This document shows positions 59,434 through 64,000 of a stretch of 64,000 bases of DNA, piece after piece; position 1 is the stretch's first letter, and every line of letters begins with the position of its first letter. Under the pieces are notes generated by a model. That model had not been told where the DNA came from. It saw nothing but the letters and a program-made list of their open reading frames with translations, and made no database searches. The position numbers were made by a program, and so were the translations under genes. The stretch comes from Subtercola boreus. Lineage in GTDB: Bacteria > Actinomycetota > Actinomycetes > Actinomycetales > Microbacteriaceae. The stretch lies in NCBI RefSeq assembly GCF_003399635.1, contig NZ_NBXB01000027.1:1-64000 (forward strand), in the 5' to 3' direction.

Positions 59434-59892
59434 ATGACTATCGAAAACACGCCGGGATCATCACCTGAGAACCCGATCGACAATGACACGGAGTGGGTGG
59501 CGGCGCAGATTGCCGAATACCTCGCCACCGACGGCGAGAAGCCGTCATTCAAGGGCGGAGCGCCGCTGGTGCTCCTCACGACCCAGGGCCGGAAGAGCGG
59601 GGAGTGGCGCCGCACCTGCCTGATCTGCGCGGAAGATGACGGCCGCCAGATCCTGGTCGCGTCACTCGGCGGGGCCCCGAAGCATCCGGTCTGGTACCTG
59701 AACCTCGAAGCGAATCCCGAGGTCGTCGTGCAGAACAAGGGTGAGATCATCCGCGGCACCGCCCGTACGGCCACGCCTCGGGAGAAGCCGGCGCTCTGGC
59801 AGAAGATGGTCGCCCTCTACCCCGACTACGCCGACTACCAGCAGAAGACGGACCGCGAGATCCCGATCGTGATCGTCGACCCCCGCCCCTGA
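59434..59892 (+). CDS. Ddn-fold (F420-dependent nitroreductase family) protein (152 aa)
   Basis: A split-barrel protein of the deazaflavin-dependent nitroreductase family. Landmarks are LLTTQGRKSGEWRRTCLICA (the GRKSG phosphate-binding motif), ILVASLGGAPKHPVWYLNLE (GG-x-P-x-HP-x-WY-x-NL) and VVVQNKGEIIRGTARTA. Members reduce quinones or nitro compounds with reduced F420. F420 synthesis genes are not in the window, so cofactor use is inference. A bidirectional palindrome follows the stop. Confidence 0.88.
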   Translation: MTIENTPGSSPENPIDNDTEWVAAQIAEYLATDGEKPSFKGGAPLVLLTTQGRKSGEWRRTCLICAEDDGRQILVASLGGAPKHPVWYLNLEANPEVVVQNKGEIIRGTARTATPREKPALWQKMVALYPDYADYQQKTDREIPIVIVDPRP

Positions 59893-59908
59893 GGCGGGCC
59901 GACAACGC

Positions 59909-59971
59909 AATCGGCGGTCCTCGTCAGATCCGTCACGCTATACAGCACGGATGCAACGAGGGCCGCCGATT
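59909..59971. terminator. Bidirectional palindrome between Ddn-like gene and alcohol dehydrogenase
   Basis: Arms AATCGGCGGTCCTCGT (59909-59924) and ACGAGGGCCGCCGATT (59956-59971) pair with one mismatch, with a smaller inner dyad ATCCGT/ACGGAT. It lies between convergent genes. Confidence 0.7.
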
Positions 59972-59993
59972 CGGTGGTGCCCGGGTGCGGGGA

Positions 59994-61058
59994 TCAGAGG
60001 GTGGCGTCGGCCAGCGTCTTGATGTCCATGACGAAGCGGTAGCGCACGTCTGACTTCAGCACGCGCTCGTAGGCCGCGTTCACGGCGTCGGCGTTTGCCT
60101 CGATGAGCTCAGTCTCGGGTGCGATGCCGTGCTCGGCACAGAAGTCGAGCATCTCCTGCGTCTCGGCGATGCTGCCGATGCCCGAGCCTGCGAACGAACG
60201 GCGGTTGCCGAACAGAGTGAAGACCTGGATGGGCAGGGGCTCGGGCGGGGCACCGACGCTGACGAAGGTGCCGTTCAGGCGCAACACCTTGAGGTAGGTG
60301 TTGAGGTCGATCTTCGCACTGACCGTGTTGATGACCAGGTCGAAGGTGTTCTGAAGGTCTTTCAGCGTCGACTCGTCGCTGGTCGCGTAGTAGTGGTCGG
60401 CGCCGAGACGCAGGCCGTCCTCCTTCTTGCTGAGCGTCTGCGAGAGCACGGTGACCTCGGCGCCCATCGCGTGCGCGATCTTGACGGCCATGTGGCCGAG
60501 CCCGCCCATGCCGACGACGGCGACCTTTTTGCCGGGGCCGGCGTTCCAGTGCGACAGCGGCGAGTAGGTCGTGATGCCGGCGCAGAGCAGCGGCGCAGCC
60601 TTCTCGAAGGGAATCGATTCGGGAACGCGCAGAACGAAGTCCTCGACGACCACGATGTGGGTCGAGTATCCACCCTGCGTGACCGTGCCATCCGCGTCCA
60701 CGGACGCGTAGGTGCCGGTGTTGCCCTTCAGGCAGTAGTTGTTCGCTCCGGCCAGGCAGTTCTCGCACTCGCGGCACGAGTTGACCATGCAGCCGACGCC
60801 GACGCGGTCGCCGACGCTGTGCAGGGTGACATCCGAACCGATCTCGGTGACGACGCCCACGATCTCGTGGCCGACGACCTGTGGGTACTGGATGTCGCCC
60901 CACTCTCCCCGCACGGTGTGGATGTCGGAGTGGCAGATGCCCGAATAGGCGATCTCGATCAGCACATCTTCCGCGCCGACGTCACGGCGTTCGATCGTGG
61001 TCGTGATCAGGGGTTCGGTGGCCGACGGTGCGGCGATGGCGTTGACGGTGGTTGACAT
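59994..61058 (-). CDS. Zinc-dependent NAD(P) alcohol dehydrogenase, YahK/CAD-like (354 aa)
   Basis: A medium-chain dehydrogenase. The catalytic zinc region is [17 protein letters not shown] with GHEIVGVV, the structural zinc site has four Cys in [19 protein letters not shown], and the cofactor motif is [13 protein letters not shown]. Similar enzymes (YahK, cinnamyl-alcohol-type) reduce aldehydes with NADPH. ATG 61058 is the start. It shares direction with the aldo/keto reductase 66 nt upstream, so the pair may serve aldehyde detoxification. Confidence 0.92.
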   Translation of the reverse strand: MSTTVNAIAAPSATEPLITTTIERRDVGAEDVLIEIAYSGICHSDIHTVRGEWGDIQYPQVVGHEIVGVVTEIGSDVTLHSVGDRVGVGCMVNSCRECENCLAGANNYCLKGNTGTYASVDADGTVTQGGYSTHIVVVEDFVLRVPESIPFEKAAPLLCAGITTYSPLSHWNAGPGKKVAVVGMGGLGHMAVKIAHAMGAEVTVLSQTLSKKEDGLRLGADHYYATSDESTLKDLQNTFDLVINTVSAKIDLNTYLKVLRLNGTFVSVGAPPEPLPIQVFTLFGNRRSFAGSGIGSIAETQEMLDFCAEHGIAPETELIEANADAVNAAYERVLKSDVRYRFVMDIKTLADATL

Positions 61059-61124
61059 GCTTCTCCTAGGTGAGAGGACGGGGTGAACGGATCGGTCTAA
61101 AAAGGAAGGCGGGCCGGACGACGA

Positions 61125-62102
61125 TCAGAAGCCGGTGGGAACGTGCGGCTGGTAGGGAGCCTCGAGCGTCTCGAGCTCCGCGGGGGTGAGGTCCAGGTCG
61201 ACAGAGGCGACCGCGTCCTCGAGGTGGTGCGGCTTGGTCGCCCCGACGATCGGCGAGGTCACGGCGGCCTGCTGCCGCACCCAGGCGAGGGCGACCTGCG
61301 CCCGGGAGACTCCACGGTTCGAGGCGACGGTGGCCACGGCATCCGAGACCTGCCTGTCGCCGTCTTCGGTACCGGCGTAGACCTTCGCGCTGACGTTGTC
61401 ACTCGCGTCGCGTGCCGTCTGCTCGCCCCAGGGGCGGGTGAGGCGGCCGCGGGCCAGCGGGCTCCACGGCAGCACGCCGACGCCCTGGTCGAGGCAGAAC
61501 GGGTGCATCTCGCGCTCTTCCTCGCGCTGGATGAGGTTGTAGTGGTCCTGCATCGAGACGAACCGGGTCCAGCCGCCGAGGTCGGCCGTGTACTGGGCCT
61601 TCGCGAACTGCCAGGCGTACATGGATGACGCACCGATGTAGCGCGCCTTGCCGGCCTTCACCACGTCGTGCAGCGCCTCCATGGTCTCCTCGATCGGAAC
61701 GGTGTCGTCCCAGCGGTGGATCTGGTAGAGGTCGACGTAGTCGGTACCGAGCCGGCGGAGCGACGCGTCGATCTGGTTCATGATGTGCACGCGGCTGAGG
61801 CCGCCGCCGTTCGGGGTGCTGCGCATCGGCATGAAGACCTTGGTGGCGATCACGATCTCCTCGCGGCTCGCAAAGTCGGCCAGAGCACGGCCGACGAATT
61901 CCTCGCTGGTGCCATCGGAGTAGGCGTTGGCTGTGTCGAACGTGGTGATTCCGGCGTCGAGGGCCTGTTGGATGAACGGGCGGCTGGCCTGCTCGTCGAG
62001 GGTCCAGTCGTGGTTGCCGCGGTCTGCCGTACCGTAGCTCATGCAGCCGAGGGTGATTGCTGAGACTTCGAGGCCGCTTGCGCCGAGTTTCAGGTATTTC
62101 AT
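61125..62102 (-). CDS. Aldo/keto reductase (325 aa)
   Basis: A TIM-barrel NADPH oxidoreductase. The catalytic tetrad is visible: Asp and Tyr in FDTANAYSDGTSEEFVG, Lys in IATKVFMP and His in LYQIHRWDD. MKYLKLGASGLEVSAITLGC is the usual opening. The C-terminal SPIVGATKPHHLEDAV is the NADPH-phosphate region. The type resembles AKR11/YghZ-like enzymes. The physiological carbonyl substrate is unknown. Confidence 0.93.
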   Translation of the reverse strand: MKYLKLGASGLEVSAITLGCMSYGTADRGNHDWTLDEQASRPFIQQALDAGITTFDTANAYSDGTSEEFVGRALADFASREEIVIATKVFMPMRSTPNGGGLSRVHIMNQIDASLRRLGTDYVDLYQIHRWDDTVPIEETMEALHDVVKAGKARYIGASSMYAWQFAKAQYTADLGGWTRFVSMQDHYNLIQREEEREMHPFCLDQGVGVLPWSPLARGRLTRPWGEQTARDASDNVSAKVYAGTEDGDRQVSDAVATVASNRGVSRAQVALAWVRQQAAVTSPIVGATKPHHLEDAVASVDLDLTPAELETLEAPYQPHVPTGF

Positions 62103-62214
62103 CGTGACTCCTTCATAACGGGTGACCGGATCCAGTCTGCTTCAGAATGTGGCGGTGAGGGAGGCCCTGCGAGTGCCTCGCTACCCGTGCTAAGGGAGGT
62201 CGGGGTGCGGACGG

Positions 62215-64000
62215 TCAGTGCGTGCCGATCCACTTCCGCACCGTGGAGATGCGCGTCTGCAGCTGAGTGACGCTCGCCTGGGCGACCGCCGGCCCGCCGC
62301 ACACCCGGCGGAGCTCGGCGTGGATCAGCCCGTGCGGCTCCCCCGAGGTCTTCGCCCAGATGCCGACAACGCTGTTCAGCAGCGACCGCTGCTCCTTGAG
62401 TGTGCGGTAGAGCGGGGCGGCGGGAGCCGCATCCGGAGTCTCGACCACGGGAGCGACATAGCCCGGCTCGTGCTTGCGCCTGGCCTGCTTCGCCTGGCGG
62501 TGCTGAAGCAGCTCCCGCACCTGTTCGGGTTCGAGGAGGCCAGGGAAGCCGATGAAGTCGAGCTCCTCGTCGCTGCCGCCGATCGCCTCGGCTCCGAACT
62601 CGTCGCCCTCGTAGACGACCATGTCGAAGGTGGCGTGAGAGGAGAGCGGCTCGAAGCTGAACTCCTGCTGCAGGGCGTCGGAGGCCTTCTCCTGCCGGTT
62701 GGCGGCATCCATCATGTCCTCTTCGGGGGCGAAGAGGTCGATGGCGGGGTCGCCGGTCTCGCGGCGGTCGAGGGCGTGGTCGCGTTCGAGTTCCATCGTG
62801 TTCGCGAGGGCCATCAGGGAGGGCACGTTCGGCAAAAAGATGGAGGCGATCTCCCCTCGGCGCCGGGCCCGCACGAAGCGGCCGATCGCCTGCGCGAAGT
62901 AGAGCGGAGTGGCGGCGCTGGTGGCGTAGACGCCGACGGAGAGCCGCGGGATGTCGACACCCTCCGACACCATCCGCACGGCGACCATCCAGCGGCGCGT
63001 CGAGTTCGAGAACTCCTCGATGCGGTCGCTGGCCTCCTTCTCGTCGCTCAGCACGATGGTGATCGGCTGGCCGGTGATCTCCCCGAGAACGTCGGCATAG
63101 GCCCTGGCGGCATAGTGGTCGGTCGCGATGACGAGGCCTCCGGCATCCGGAACCGACTGCCGGACCTCGGTGAGGCGACGGTCGGCGGCCTTCAGCACCT
63201 GCGGGATCCAGTCGCCCTTCGGATCGAGCGCTGTGCGCCAGGCCTGCGAGGTGATGTCCTTCGTGTTGCCCTCGCCGAGGCGGGCCTCCATCTCCTCGCC
63301 CACGCCGTCACGCCAGCGCATGTGGCCGGCGTAGACCATGAAGAGCACAGGGCGAACGACGCCGTCTTTCAGCGCCCGGCCGTAGCCGTAGTTGTAGTCG
63401 GTGAGGCTCGTGCGGATGCCGTGCTCGTCGGGCAGGTAGCTGACGAACGGGATCGGTGCCGTGTCGGAGCGGAACGGGGTTCCGGTGAGAGAGAGACGCC
63501 GGGTGGCGGGCTCGAAGGCCTCGCGGATGGCGTCACCCCAGCTCAGCGCGTCGCCGCCGTGGTGCACCTCGTCGAGGATGACGAGCGTGCGGCCGCTGAG
63601 GGTCAGGTCGCGGTGGAGTTCGGCCCGTGTCGCGACCTGCGCGTAGGTGACGACGACGCCGTGGTAGTGCGCACCGTGGCGGCCGTGAGCGTTCTTGAAG
63701 GTGGGGTCGAGCCGGATGCCCGCCCGGTGTGCGGCGTCGGCCCACTGCTTCTTCAGGTGCTCGGTGGGGGCGACGACCGTGATGCGGTCGACGGTCTTGC
63801 GGGCCAGGAGTTCGGCGGCGAGCCGCAGCGCGAACGTGGTCTTGCCGGCGCCCGGCGTCGCGGAGGCGAGGAAGTCGCGGGGCTCGTGCTCGAAGTAGGC
63901 GGTGAGGGCCTCGGACTGCCAGGCGCGGAGCTTACCGACGGTTCCCCAGGCGGCCCGTTCGGGGAAGCTCGGGGAGAGATGCTCGGCCGCGGAGGTTCCG
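62215..64000 (-). CDS. Superfamily II DEAD/DEAH helicase, 5' end beyond the window (at least 594 aa)
   Basis: Reading from the right edge gives KLRAWQSEALTAYFEHEPRD, then FLASATPGAGKTTFALRLAA (motif I), LVILDEVHHGGDALSW (DExH motif II) and LSLTGTPFRSD (motif III). The second domain has RRWMVAVRMVSEGVDIPRLS and FAQAIGRFVRARRRGEIAS (motif VI). The C-terminal ~200 residues are not typical and include a possible helical region. It is like RadD/YprA-type repair helicases. The start codon is outside the window. Confidence 0.9.
   Translation of the reverse strand, partial: GTSAAEHLSPSFPERAAWGTVGKLRAWQSEALTAYFEHEPRDFLASATPGAGKTTFALRLAAELLARKTVDRITVVAPTEHLKKQWADAAHRAGIRLDPTFKNAHGRHGAHYHGVVVTYAQVATRAELHRDLTLSGRTLVILDEVHHGGDALSWGDAIREAFEPATRRLSLTGTPFRSDTAPIPFVSYLPDEHGIRTSLTDYNYGYGRALKDGVVRPVLFMVYAGHMRWRDGVGEEMEARLGEGNTKDITSQAWRTALDPKGDWIPQVLKAADRRLTEVRQSVPDAGGLVIATDHYAARAYADVLGEITGQPITIVLSDEKEASDRIEEFSNSTRRWMVAVRMVSEGVDIPRLSVGVYATSAATPLYFAQAIGRFVRARRRGEIASIFLPNVPSLMALANTMELERDHALDRRETGDPAIDLFAPEEDMMDAANRQEKASDALQQEFSFEPLSSHATFDMVVYEGDEFGAEAIGGSDEELDFIGFPGLLEPEQVRELLQHRQAKQARRKHEPGYVAPVVETPDAAPAAPLYRTLKEQRSLLNSVVGIWAKTSGEPHGLIHAELRRVCGGPAVAQASVTQLQTRISTVRKWIGTH

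Overview
The window is high-GC actinobacterial chromosome. Gene content (mshC for mycothiol, rbpA, pafBC, a helY-like helicase, tatAC, an F420-type Ddn-fold protein) and the gene order trmI / PAC2 protein / mshC / uppP point to the Micrococcales, most likely Microbacteriaceae. No 16S gene is present, so the family placement is inference.

Layout. (a) 1-5466 is accessory DNA: a minus-strand trio (zinc-ribbon degenerate recombinase, XRE regulator, complete tyrosine recombinase), a 417-bp palindrome-rich leader, a DHA2-type drug efflux gene, and a small minus-strand gene whose 3' end seems lost under the efflux gene. (b) 5652-9298 holds an ABC permease and an unusual fusion of an exported alpha/beta hydrolase with an ABC ATPase. 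A decayed scar follows (9395-10235) with remnants of a DrrA-like ATPase and an AfsR/SARP-type regulator. (c) 10324-14414 has two proteins of unknown function and aspS. (d) 14353-36103 is a large exopolysaccharide (EPS) island: rfbA, a TagD-like cytidylyltransferase, an exported beta-helix protein, a Wzy-like polymerase, a 1575-residue secreted PKD/LamG protein, six glycosyltransferases of GT2/GT4 type plus a DUF1972-type one, a Wzx-like flippase, a Wzc-like chain-length/BY-kinase protein and a CDP-alcohol phosphotransferase. The seven genes from 36103 down to 27786 are tightly overlapped and look like one operon. (e) 36638-42960 is housekeeping and salvage: cytosine permease plus yeast-type cytosine deaminase, an HdeD-like membrane protein, Nudix, SDR, NfeD/SPFH pair and a glycerophosphodiesterase. 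(f) 43094-58725 is conserved actinobacterial core: rbpA, lnt, helY, tatC, tatA, pafC, pafB, FKBP, trmI, HAD phosphatase, PAC2, mshC, uppP and an M20 peptidase. (g) 58835-64000 carries tRNA-Leu(GAG), a cold-shock gene with two terminators, a Ddn-like protein, a zinc alcohol dehydrogenase, an aldo/keto reductase and the 3' part of a superfamily II helicase.

Most interesting points: the recombinase trio with its half-site array; the hydrolase-ABC fusion; the absence of all Pup-proteasome genes between trmI and pafB although pafBC and a PAC2 protein remain; a possible attenuator ahead of the cytosine permease; a pair of dispersed palindromes sharing CAATTCAGG/CCTGAATTG; and a possible CDP-activated decoration step in the EPS locus. 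No CRISPR array, prophage structural gene or rRNA was seen.
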